The position numbers and the translations under genes were made by a program. A DNA stretch of 36,453 nt from Nitrospira sp. Its GTDB lineage: Bacteria > Nitrospirota > Nitrospiria > Nitrospirales > Nitrospiraceae. The first letter of the stretch is position 1. Every line of letters begins with the position of its first letter. The notes under the pieces were generated by a model, which was not told the DNA's origin, did no database searches, and saw only the letters and a list, made by a program, of their open reading frames with translations. Location: the NCBI GenBank assembly GCA_005116835.1, contig SWDM01000012.1:1-36453 (forward strand), read 5' to 3'. Shown piece after piece: positions 16,761-23,876 of the stretch.

Positions 16761-16925
16761 GTGGATCCCTCCTTGCCGCGATGTGACCGTCCGGGGAAAT
16801 ATGCCGAGTGTGCTACCGTCGTTGGAGCGGCGGAGACTGGGGAATCGGTCGCGTTGGGAAGGGTAAGACGCGCGCGAGATGAGACAGTCGGCGTGGCTGA
16901 AACGTCTTGGCTGTGATGCTACGCG
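16761..16925 (-). promoter_or_regulatory. Conserved leader of the small winged-helix gene, copy 2
   Basis: Matches 4958-5122 without gaps at about 90% identity, including long invariant blocks (about 16822-16862 and about 16885-16909). Homology stops abruptly after ACGCGC at about 16925, giving the outer edge of the duplicated unit. A candidate shared promoter or autoregulatory site. Confidence 0.55.
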
Positions 16926-17015
16926 CAAGAGACTGCTCAGTCAGGACCAAGCACGTCGCGACTGCCTGCCATTTCTTGTCCTCTTATCTTACTTGAGGCC
17001 GTTCTAAGTTGCCTG

Positions 17016-17654
17016 CTAGTTCACCCGTTGGCGGACCATTTTTTGCCGGAAGTCTTCGGTCAGGTGAAACATGAGCGCTGGCACCATGTCTTTCCTGGGA
17101 TTTGAATCTCCAATGGTTGTACTGACGCCTCGCTTTGGTGACACACTCACCCCGCCGATCTGCCGTTTGGCCCAAGCGGAACTGCTCCACACGCTGGCTC
17201 CCACTTGTGTCTCCATCAGCTTGCCGGATACATCGCCTCTGATCTCGGTGCGCATGGTGCCATTCAGTTTGGTGATATCCGCGATCCTGATGTCGGTTTT
17301 CGGGTCGGAATAGACGATCTCGCCAATAAAGACGGCGGACACGCCGTACTTCTTCCCGATCTTCGTCATGGTCTCGGCGTCGAAGGTCGTCCCGCCGACG
17401 GCCGCCAGCACAGCGTCTTTGCTCCCGAGTTCAAGAATGGGCGTTCCCGGGTTGGCTCCCTGCACATGTTCTTGAAACTGCTGTGTCGCGAACGCATTCA
17501 TCGTGGAGTCGGAGTTCGTCGTGAATTGGATCAGTCCGATGGTGCCATACTGTTTGAGATCCATGCGCGGTGGGACAGGCACCAATATCGTGTTAGAGCA
17601 GCCCCACAACAGTGTCAGAAGCCATAAGGCCATGAGTTTGCCATACGGTCGCAT
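17016..17654 (-). CDS. Lipoprotein of unknown function (212 aa)
   Basis: Signal peptide II with lipobox LLWGC (MRPYGKLMALWLLTLLWGCS). The ATG follows GGGAGGGAA. The mature part has an alpha/beta order recalling CsgG/DUF799-type domains: YGTIGLIQFTT, a helix (MNAFATQQFQEHVQ), TPILELGS, a helix, AETMTKIGKKYGVSAVFIGEIVYS, and a final beta region with RGDVSGKLMETQVGASVWSSSA followed by a C-terminal helix. Such domains occur in outer-membrane secretion or assembly lipoproteins, but no curli genes are nearby and the link is tentative. Confidence 0.65.
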   Translation of the reverse strand: MRPYGKLMALWLLTLLWGCSNTILVPVPPRMDLKQYGTIGLIQFTTNSDSTMNAFATQQFQEHVQGANPGTPILELGSKDAVLAAVGGTTFDAETMTKIGKKYGVSAVFIGEIVYSDPKTDIRIADITKLNGTMRTEIRGDVSGKLMETQVGASVWSSSAWAKRQIGGVSVSPKRGVSTTIGDSNPRKDMVPALMFHLTEDFRQKMVRQRVN

Positions 17655-17779
17655 GAGATGTTCCCTCCCATTTACAACAGACAGCGTCTCTCAAGTATAG
17701 CTGAGTGCTTTTGCAGGCCAATGGCGGGGAAACGAGGTTCGTGGCTGCCTTGAGGCGCGCAACGGAGAAGAAAGTGGTG

Positions 17780-17913
17780 TCAGGAACCATTGTTTGAAGT
17801 ACATTTTGAGCGCGGAGGTTCATGGAGAGGAAGACCGTTGCGTCCCACGTCAGCGGATGGAGTGTCTCACGTGCTCAGTCTCACGACCGCGCATGGTCAA
17901 CAATGGTTCCTGA
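17780..17913. mobile_element. MITE-like element, copy 1
   Basis: Terminal inverted repeats TCAGGAACCATTGTT (17780-17794) and AACAATGGTTCCTGA (17899-17913) are perfect over 15 bp. The 134-bp element is about 80% or more identical to 19987-20124 through its interior (AGGTTCATGGAG, AGACCGTTGCGTCCCACGTCA, CTCACGTGCTCAGTC). No complete protein is encoded, so it must have been moved in trans. Confidence 0.75.
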
Positions 17914-17975
17914 GAACTTTTCCCTCCCTTCAGCAAATACGTTGCTCAGGCCAGACCCTGAAACGTTAAGAGAGA

Positions 17976-18437
17976 GTGGCGGAGCGTTCTCCGTCGCGCG
18001 TACAATCTGCTCTGATCACTGTCTCCTGTTGGATTCTTCGTATCCTCATCGCTGGTGTTGTGTTGGCCTCGGCGTTGGGGAAGTCGCTCGACCTTGCGGG
18101 CTTTGTCGCGGTGCTCACGACTTATGACGCCGTTCCTCTCGAGTGGCTCTGGCCGCTGGCATGGTCGGTGATCGTCGTCGAATGGGCGCTCGCAATGTGG
18201 CTATTGTCGGGCTGGAATATCAGAATCGGAGCCCTGGCTTGCGCGGCACTCAATCTCGGCTATGCAGTGTGGATGACGGCATCGTTGCTGCGCGGGCTTG
18301 ATATTCCAAACTGCGGGTGCTTCGGTCGTTTCTTTCCTCAGCCGCTGCGCTGGTACTCTCCGCTTGAAGACATCGTACTTGTCGGCATGTCGTATGCTCT
18401 ATGGCGCTGCATAACAAACTCGTCGCGCACCCAGTAA
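17976..18437 (+). CDS. MauE/DoxX-like integral membrane protein
   Basis: 153 aa with four predicted membrane helices (IAGVVLASALGKSL; WLWPLAWSVIVVEWALAMWLL; IGALACAALNLGYAVWMTASL; DIVLVGMSYALWR). The loop NCGCFGRFF after helix 3 is the cysteine motif typical of MauE-type proteins, which are linked to disulfide formation or maturation of periplasmic enzymes (named from methylamine dehydrogenase biogenesis). The start GTG at 17976 follows AGAGAG. There is no methylamine gene near; the MauE fold is widely reused. Its 5' end lies only 60 bp from the MITE copy. Confidence 0.78.
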   Translation: MAERSPSRVQSALITVSCWILRILIAGVVLASALGKSLDLAGFVAVLTTYDAVPLEWLWPLAWSVIVVEWALAMWLLSGWNIRIGALACAALNLGYAVWMTASLLRGLDIPNCGCFGRFFPQPLRWYSPLEDIVLVGMSYALWRCITNSSRTQ

Positions 18438-19052
18438 CCTGCCATTTCTTTCCTTAGAACCGATCGAGATCGTTCTTTCCGAGAGTCTTGGTCGAACTAA
18501 AGGGGGCAGCTCATCACGACCCCTTTGATTTCCTTCCGAGCAACGGGTTTAACGGTGTCCGCAAAAACCTGGGAAGTCCAACCTGACCCCAAATCTTCAG
18601 AGGCGTGGCAGGCGAGGATCGCGGCGGCCTTGGGGTTAGAATCGACGCTCAGAAGGCGAGGGCGTCAGTTGAAGGCGTCAGAAAAGTAGCCTGTCCCACT
18701 TTCTCTCCTTCGGGAAATTCAGAATATCCCCGTTTTCTTCACGCAGGAAGAGTCAATTGGGCGGGTCGTCGTGTAACGGCTTCCGGGAAAACTGGAGGAA
18801 GGTTGGAAAGGAAAATCGATGCGCGCGCAGGGAAATAAGGCCGGAGGGTGGGGTGTTGGCGGGCAAGACCTGACCTGGCTTAGATCGGCAAACAAAGGCT
18901 CCCAACCCCTTTTCTTGTCCGACTCTCTCGACTCTATTGCTTGCAGCCCTGACGCAATAGCACTCCACTCGCCAGGATAGAAATCCCGGGATTGTCTTAC
19001 ATCTTATTATTCAAGTAGGATGCCCATCCCTTACTGATGTGGGAGATATAGC
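18438..19052. other. Intergenic stretch with transposase scrap
   Basis: About 615 bp. Contains AACCTGACCCCAAATC (about 18581-18596), the transposase C-terminal scrap (18597-18689), AAAAGTAGCCTGTCCC (18682-18697) and GGCAAGACCTGACC (about 18862-18875). No gene is supported; 18.9-19.05 kb is the leader of the next gene. Confidence 0.45.
18597..18689 (+). pseudogene. C-terminal scrap of a REP-associated (Y1) transposase, copy 1
   Basis: In the frame ending at TAG 18687-18689 the sequence reads EAWQARIAAALGLESTLRRRG then RQLKASEK. The E-x-W-Q-x-R-I-x-x-A-L-G-L motif followed by a basic RRRGR tail is what I know from C-termini of REP-associated tyrosine transposases. The catalytic domain (HUH) is absent. 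It is directly followed by AAAAGTAGCCTGTCCC, shared with the second copy. Confidence 0.55.
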
Positions 19053-19835
19053 ATGCGTCAGACAGTTATTCTTTTGCTGGGTGGATGCGTTCTCTCAGTG
19101 CTTCTTCTGTCTGTCCCTTCTCACAAGGCTTTGGCCGTAGACGAATGCTGCGCGACGGAGGTGACAGCCAAGATCGCTGCCAAGCCCGCTGCGGCGCTCG
19201 TTGACCGTCCTGAATATCTGGGCTGGAAGAACTTCAGACCTGGTGCGAAGGTTGTGTACGCCGCTCGGTACTGGAATCTGACCGTCTCGAACAAATTCGT
19301 GGCCGGTCCGACCACTTCTCTCTATGCCTATCAGTTGCGGGTCATCAACGCTGAGGGCGTCAGGCTGTGGTTCAGCCAAGCTCCCACTGATCGGTATGGG
19401 AGGCCCATGCCTCCGAATGAATGGGAAGAGACCTTCGCCGCTCAGTATGATCCCACTATCGACCCGTCGGCGAATCAATCCCGTTATGTCCAACTGCTGA
19501 CGGTCTTCCGGCAAGCCGGCAATCTTGCGATGGGTGTTCAACTAAAGCCCCGACCAATTGAAACCGGTGAAGAGACGATCGAGCTCAACGGCGCGCGGAT
19601 TGCGACGCAGTGGGAGTCTGCGACGTATGAGTATGACATGTCGGTGTGGCCGACCTTCAAAAATTGTCGCCTGGTCATCAAGCTCTGGACCAGCGCCGCC
19701 GTTCCGACGGGGTTGGTTCGCAAGACCGAAGATAGAACCTGCCCGCTGGGCGGAGATCAGTTGGCGCGAGTCATGGTTGAAACGTATCTCCAGTCATTCG
19801 AGGGGTTTACGCTGACGGCGAGCACGTTGCGCTGA
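19053..19835 (+). CDS. Exported hypothetical protein (260 aa)
   Basis: Not recognised. Signal peptide (TVILLLGGCVLSVLLLSVPSHKALA, cleavage ALA-VDE), then a mature part with a CC pair near its start (DECCATEV). Mostly beta: KVVYAARYWNLTVSNKF, SLYAYQLRVINAEGVRLWF, QSRYVQLLTVFRQAGNLAMGVQL, ATQWESATYEYDMSVW. One more Cys pair (KNCRLVI; EDRTCPL) may form disulfides. The start ATG at 19053 follows GGGAG. It stands alone between two repeat-rich spacers. The periplasm is the likely site. Confidence 0.68.
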   Translation: MRQTVILLLGGCVLSVLLLSVPSHKALAVDECCATEVTAKIAAKPAAALVDRPEYLGWKNFRPGAKVVYAARYWNLTVSNKFVAGPTTSLYAYQLRVINAEGVRLWFSQAPTDRYGRPMPPNEWEETFAAQYDPTIDPSANQSRYVQLLTVFRQAGNLAMGVQLKPRPIETGEETIELNGARIATQWESATYEYDMSVWPTFKNCRLVIKLWTSAAVPTGLVRKTEDRTCPLGGDQLARVMVETYLQSFEGFTLTASTLR

Positions 19836-19986
19836 TGCTTTGCCTGCGACGAGCTAAGGGGTAGGCATCAGTATTGACTTATCGTCAAACAGATCGCCAC
19901 ACACCAACAGACGCCTGACAGTGTGAAGCATGTTGCCGCATTCGTCCGCTCCATAGTGTCAAAAAAGTATCGGAGTGAAGAAAGGA

Positions 19987-20124
19987 TGTCAGGAACCATT
20001 GTTTGAAGTACAAGTTGTACGCTGAGGTTCATGGAGGGGGAGACCGTTGCGTCCCACGTCAGGGGATGGAGTATCTCACGTGCTCAGTCGCATGAACGCG
20101 CGTGGCGAACAGTGGTTCCTGACA
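19987..20124. mobile_element. MITE-like element, copy 2
   Basis: TGTCAGGAACCATTGTT (19987-20003) and AACAGTGGTTCCTGACA (20108-20124) form 17-bp terminal inverted repeats with one mismatch. The interior matches the 17.8 kb copy. The right end continues CCTTTTT, and 20 bp further comes GTCAGAAAAGTAGCCTGTCC, the motif also found after both transposase scraps. Confidence 0.75.
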
Positions 20125-20252
20125 CCTTTTTCTGTCACCGTCAGAAAAGTAGCCTGTCCTCTTTTCTTCTTCCAGAATGTCCCCGTTTTCTTTTCTCAAC
20201 ACATTTTTGCTCTTCAGTTTCCTTCTTATTCAAGAGGTGCTAGATCAACTCC

Positions 20253-20621
20253 ATGGATTCAGAAACCAGTTTTATCTTACTAGTCGTTGGGATCGTGTTT
20301 GTCACGCTGCTCGTTGTATGGTGGCAGAAAGCTAAGCCACCATCGAGAACGGAGAGACGATCGAGACTAGCCAGACAATCAAAAGAGTCAGTACCTCCCA
20401 TGGGGAGAATAAATGTCCCCTGTGACACCGAGTTACTTGGCGAATACGTCAAGGCCTTGTCTGGAGCGCGCGTATATTTCATGCATCCTTGCGAACCAGA
20501 GGAATCTATTGCCCATCCCTATAGGGGTTACCAAAACAGATGCTTTATTTTGGTCGCCGAAGAAGACTTCCAGCGTGCCGAGCAGATTATCGCCGAGGTT
20601 GACCGGAAGTTTTATCTCTAG
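20253..20621 (+). CDS. Membrane-anchored protein with a DUF2007-like C-terminus
   Basis: 122 aa. One N-terminal membrane helix (SFILLVVGIVFVTLLVVWW), a basic linker (KPPSRTERRSRLARQ), then a soluble domain whose end, CFILVAEEDFQRAEQIIAEVD, resembles the 'signal transducing' DUF2007 fold (typically L-x-V-P-x-E-D-x-x-x-A-x-x-I-L). The segment TELLGEYVKALSGARVYF fits the first helix and strand of that fold. No strong ribosome site. Role unknown. Confidence 0.6.
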   Translation: MDSETSFILLVVGIVFVTLLVVWWQKAKPPSRTERRSRLARQSKESVPPMGRINVPCDTELLGEYVKALSGARVYFMHPCEPEESIAHPYRGYQNRCFILVAEEDFQRAEQIIAEVDRKFYL

Positions 20622-20734
20622 AGGGGCGATGGTAGGAAGGTGTGGCGCCGAATGCCGTGAAAAGGGGCCTGAGGGCGTGGCGGCTGCTGGGATGTCGGAT
20701 TGCAAGACCTGACCCTCCTCATCGTGCAGGAGCT

Positions 20735-20806
20735 GAGGAGTGGCAGGCGAGGATCGCGGCGGCATTGGGGTTAGAATCGACGCTCAGGAGGCGAGGGCGT
20801 CCGTAG
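20735..20806 (+). pseudogene. C-terminal scrap of a REP-associated (Y1) transposase, copy 2
   Basis: Reads EEWQARIAAALGLESTLRRRG then RP and a stop at 20804-20806. It is nearly identical in DNA to 18606-18690 for about 85 bp. GCAAGACCTGACCC lies just upstream (20702-20715), and AAAAGTAGCCTGTCCCCTTTT just downstream (about 20817-20837). The catalytic part is missing. Confidence 0.55.
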
Positions 20807-21045
20807 AAGGCGTCAGAAAAGTAGCCTGTCCCCTTTTCTTGTCGCGGCGGTTCTGTGACGTCGGGAGAGCGCCCAAGGTCGCCCTAGTGGCCTGCATGCG
20901 GATGCTCCTGACAATTCTCAACGCCATGAGGAAACAAAAGTGTCTGTGGCGTCTTGCGGCGGACGCAGAGGCTTGACAGTCAAGACAGCTTCTTTTCTTT
21001 TCCTTTACAATGGCGAGTGAACGTCGCTGAAAAAAAAGGAGAGTC

Positions 21046-21663
21046 ATGCCACAAATTGATGACTATGATCTGCCGAACAACGAGAGGCCAGACCTGACGC
21101 CTTATCTGATTCACTTGACCAAAGGGAACGACAAACATACTGGCTTTGAAATTCTCCAAAGGATCTTGCGAGGCGGTGTTATTACAGGGACGGACAGCTA
21201 TATTAAAGGCAATCGGGAAGCAGCATGTTTCATGGATATTCCATTTGCCTCGTTAAAATATGTCTGTTCCGAGAACAATAAGAGGCGCTATGAACCCTAT
21301 GGAGTCATCGTTAAAAAAACAACTGCATATGATAGAGGCGCTCGTCCTGTTCTCTACTTGTCGAGTAGCGAATGCCAAGATATGGGAATTACAAAGAGTA
21401 AGTGTCCAAATGATTTGTGGCGGGTAGTTTCGCTGAAGGGTTCAAATAAGCGAGGGATTTGGGGCGTAAATTGGATGCATGAACGAGAATGGCGATGCCC
21501 AGATGAGTTCGAGTTGCCCTCTGAGGTTCTCGCCGTACTCGTGAAATCATCGAGCGAGGCAGAAGAGTTATCTCATAAGATTGCACGGAGGCCTTCACAA
21601 TATAAATGTCGCCCCAAGACCGTCATCCCACTAAATATCATTTGCCAAGGATTGGTTTATTAA
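21046..21663 (+). CDS. AbiGi-like protein (putative abortive-infection component)
   Basis: 205 aa. The layout follows the AbiGi family as I know it: an opening LTPYLIHLTKGNDKHTGFE, then ILQRILRGGVITG, IKGNREAACFMDIPFASLKY, YEPYGVIVKKTTAYDRGARPV, LYLS, and the W-x-x-EREWR motif (NWMHEREWRCPDEF). AbiGi is described as the antitoxin-side partner of a lactococcal phage-abortive pair; the biochemistry is unclear, and the fold hints at an ADP-ribosyltransferase-like core. GGAGAG gives a clear ribosome site for 21046. No AbiGii-like toxin gene is next to it. It converges on the SIR2 operon, and the sequence is noticeably more A/T-rich than the genes before it. Confidence 0.6.
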   Translation: MPQIDDYDLPNNERPDLTPYLIHLTKGNDKHTGFEILQRILRGGVITGTDSYIKGNREAACFMDIPFASLKYVCSENNKRRYEPYGVIVKKTTAYDRGARPVLYLSSSECQDMGITKSKCPNDLWRVVSLKGSNKRGIWGVNWMHEREWRCPDEFELPSEVLAVLVKSSSEAEELSHKIARRPSQYKCRPKTVIPLNIICQGLVY

Positions 21664-21724
21664 GGACGTCGTGTATCATTTAAAGAAATGAGAGAATGTA
21701 GTGGGAATCCCTTCCTGATCGGTT

Positions 21725-22402
21725 CTATCCACTTGCCGAGTGGGTGTCTTTCCAGAGACTAGGAGGACCTTCCTCCCTTAGAAACTTCAAAAATGCCAAC
21801 ATGGCCTTTGCTGATTGGGATAGTTTCATAATCTTATACTTCAGGCCGAGGTCTGGATCTTCCACGATCTCCGCATAAGTTTTTGTCCCTGGTTTACCTG
21901 AGGAATCATCGGGGATAAAAACAGTATCCCAGTAGAACTCTCTCGCCCCGCGAGGGTGCTCTGCCAGTGTCCCTTTTGTTTCTCCTGTAAAGGTCCGAAC
22001 GCTCTTGCCATCACAATAGGCTACTACGGCTCTGGCCGTAGCACGTCGGCCGGACGAATGGGTCTCCTCAATGAATTTTTCGCCGAGTGCATTCCACATG
22101 GGTTTTGTTAATCCACCTGGGTATGACATGTCCGTGTAATCCTGAAAAATTAATCCAGCGTGCTCAACAATACAGGGCACTTTTATTTGGCTATATGCGT
22201 TGGTGACTTCGGCCTGGACCATTACGTGAAGATCGACCTCAAGCATCTCCGTTATAGGAACCTTTCGAATGTCAAATTCAAAGAGGTCCTTAACGGGGGT
22301 ACCGTTAGCCAGCTTGCAGTTGGCTACAAATACCTTGTTCTCTTCTTCCTTGAATCGGCTCGATGTCACATAGACTATCTTCGTTCTTTTCTGAACGCTC
22401 AT
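21725..22402 (-). CDS. HAM1/ITPase-like protein, catalytic residues altered (KomB-like)
   Basis: 225 aa of the non-canonical purine NTP pyrophosphatase fold. Recognisable family segments are IVYVTSSRFKEEE (usual T-x-N-x-x-K-x-x-E), VEHAGLIFQDY (usual E-D-S-G-L), SYPGGLTKPMW, RTFTGETKGTLAEHPRG, FYWDTVFIPDD, KTYAEI and KLSQSAKAM (usual SHR-x-x-A). Three hallmark positions are changed: Asn to Ser in the first motif, the catalytic Asp to His (H81), and the His-Arg of SHR to Gln-Ser. It may therefore bind an inosine- or xanthosine-type nucleotide without cleaving it. Last gene of a five-gene operon, with a 3-bp gap after the SIR2 gene. In Kongming, the HAM1 protein KomB forms a complex with the SIR2 effector KomC, so a sensor role is likely here (inference). 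Confidence 0.8.
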   Translation of the reverse strand: MSVQKRTKIVYVTSSRFKEEENKVFVANCKLANGTPVKDLFEFDIRKVPITEMLEVDLHVMVQAEVTNAYSQIKVPCIVEHAGLIFQDYTDMSYPGGLTKPMWNALGEKFIEETHSSGRRATARAVVAYCDGKSVRTFTGETKGTLAEHPRGAREFYWDTVFIPDDSSGKPGTKTYAEIVEDPDLGLKYKIMKLSQSAKAMLAFLKFLREEGPPSLWKDTHSASG

Positions 22403-22405
22403 AGC

Positions 22406-23239
22406 TCAGCCTCTCAGTGCTTTTAATAGATCCGCGACATTTTGGGTCTGGTTCAGGCTGCTTACAGGAATGACTGCAATGTTTCTGGCCCCAAATAGTT
22501 CAATCTCAAAGTCAGATGGCTCGGGGACCACTATGTATGCTCGGCGTCCGCTTTGTGCCCCTAGCAATGACTTAAACTGATCGGTGATAAGTCGAAACAA
22601 ATACGAGACGTTGACGTCGCGAAAACTGTATCCCATAAAGAGCAATACACGGCCGAGTATATCTCCTCTCAACCGATAGTCCATTGCACTGGATAAGGAC
22701 AATCTTCTTTCGTAGTCTGATTCTGAAAGCACCATTTCGCTTGGATGATTGAGGTCACCGTGGAACTTTATAATTTCACAAATACTTCTTTCATTGCCCA
22801 TATCAGACTCGACAGCCACCGAGCGATATCGTCTACGGTGAATATCAAATGCGCGCTCTATGAGATCGTCAAAATTCGTCGTGTAGAACAAATTGCACTT
22901 CTTGAGCTTTGCCAGCTCGCGATGAATTGGAGACAGACGTAACGCTTTGTCGGGTGGCTGCATTGATCTTAGTAGCCAGTTCTTCAGGAGTTGGGTCTCA
23001 CCAGCCTTCTTGATCTTGAAGTACTCTAAGATCTGAATATCTGTTCCGCGCACTCTCAGTAGATCGGGTATGCCAAAGCCCAATTCCCGAGCTGCCTGAT
23101 TCACGAGTTCTTCCCAAGATGGCCCTCTCTTGCTTTCAGAACCTACCTTCCATTCCACCGACATAGAAACGCCGGCGCCGATGAATGGAATTAGTCGACA
23201 CTCCTTATAGTGTTTTCTTAGCTCCTCAATGTCACTCAT
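22406..23239 (-). CDS. SIR2-like NADase effector (KomC-like)
   Basis: 277 aa of SIR2 fold. RLIPFIGAGVS (Gly-Ala-Gly at 21-23) binds NAD. LFYTTNFDDLIE carries the T-x-N (N122) and D of the active site. IIKFHGDLNHP has the catalytic histidine (H160). LFMGYSFRDVNV is the G-x-S NAD-ribose motif. All catalytic positions are intact, and there is no zinc-cysteine cluster, as in defence-type SIR2 proteins that degrade NAD+ rather than deacetylate. The start ATG shares its A with the stop of the methyltransferase gene (TAATG). With the HAM1 partner next door, the expected role is NAD+ depletion when the partner senses a signal nucleotide during phage infection. Confidence 0.85.
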   Translation of the reverse strand: MSDIEELRKHYKECRLIPFIGAGVSMSVEWKVGSESKRGPSWEELVNQAARELGFGIPDLLRVRGTDIQILEYFKIKKAGETQLLKNWLLRSMQPPDKALRLSPIHRELAKLKKCNLFYTTNFDDLIERAFDIHRRRYRSVAVESDMGNERSICEIIKFHGDLNHPSEMVLSESDYERRLSLSSAMDYRLRGDILGRVLLFMGYSFRDVNVSYLFRLITDQFKSLLGAQSGRRAYIVVPEPSDFEIELFGARNIAVIPVSSLNQTQNVADLLKALRG

Positions 23240-23856
23240 TAACTACCTGGCTTCCGTGCAAGTATTCGAGTGAGGGAGTGGGTGTGTTTTATATTGTTGT
23301 GTGGATGAACTTCTTCAAGATCGTTATCCGTTGCTTCCAAAATGGACCAATGAGAATAAAGTTCCAGATAGAACTCGTGTGGAACAAGACAGGGGATAAG
23401 ACCGGGGTGGGCAGAAAGATCTTGCGCCCTACTATTGAAGGAGCAAATAGCATGATATCCACCCATTTTTGTAGCTCTCTGTAGTTTTGTGAAGATCAAC
23501 TTGATTTCTTGAGGACTTAATAGACAATGAGCAAGACCATAGGCAACCACGATATCATAAGTTTCATCTGGAAATTGAGTGGTTCGAATATCTGCCTGCT
23601 CCCATGTAATCCTCGTAACATTCTTCCATGCAAGTCGAGCATTGGCCAGGGCCAACTCTGAAACATCTATTGCCCGAACCAATGCACCTCCTTCAGCAAG
23701 ATATGTGGCGTTCTTTCCCTCGCCACAGCCAACATCGAGAACACCAAGTCCGCTCAAATTCCCAATGTGACGAACGAGACGTTTGACCATGCTCCCAGGC
23801 TCTCTTCCCCAGAAGCATGGACACGATTTGTAGCCGATGTCGTATCCGCCATCCAC
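23239..23856 (-). CDS. Small class I SAM methyltransferase of the defence operon
   Basis: 205 aa. Motif I GVLDVGCGEGKNATYLAEGG (about 38-57), VRAIDVSELALANAR (acidic ribose ligand), WEQADIRTTQF (motif III) and YDIVVAYGLAHCLL (motif IV position, no N/D-PP-Y). This is the TehB/UbiE-like small-molecule type, not a base methyltransferase. GTG start at 23856. It lies 20 bp after the HARE-Nudix-kinase gene and overlaps the SIR2 gene by one base. The N-terminus has a cysteine pair (SCPCFW). Possible substrate: a nucleotide or other metabolite made or sensed by the operon. This is a guess from context. Confidence 0.78.
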   Translation of the reverse strand: MDGGYDIGYKSCPCFWGREPGSMVKRLVRHIGNLSGLGVLDVGCGEGKNATYLAEGGALVRAIDVSELALANARLAWKNVTRITWEQADIRTTQFPDETYDIVVAYGLAHCLLSPQEIKLIFTKLQRATKMGGYHAICSFNSRAQDLSAHPGLIPCLVPHEFYLELYSHWSILEATDNDLEEVHPHNNIKHTHSLTRILARKPGS

Positions 23857-23876
23857 GGTTTCTTCGCCAAACAGCT

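Noticed and set aside
17820-18127. Open frame reading through the MITE (starting MERKTVASHVSGW)
   Set aside because: It is the interior of the repeat read in one frame; the other copy gives a different, shorter product.
21725-22402. Housekeeping inosine triphosphatase (rdgB)
   Set aside because: Catalytic Asp and other hallmark residues are changed, and the gene is coupled to a SIR2 gene in an accessory operon.
22406-23239. Protein deacetylase of the sirtuin type (CobB)
   Set aside because: No zinc-binding cysteine pairs; the sequence style is the SIR2-like group of defence proteins.
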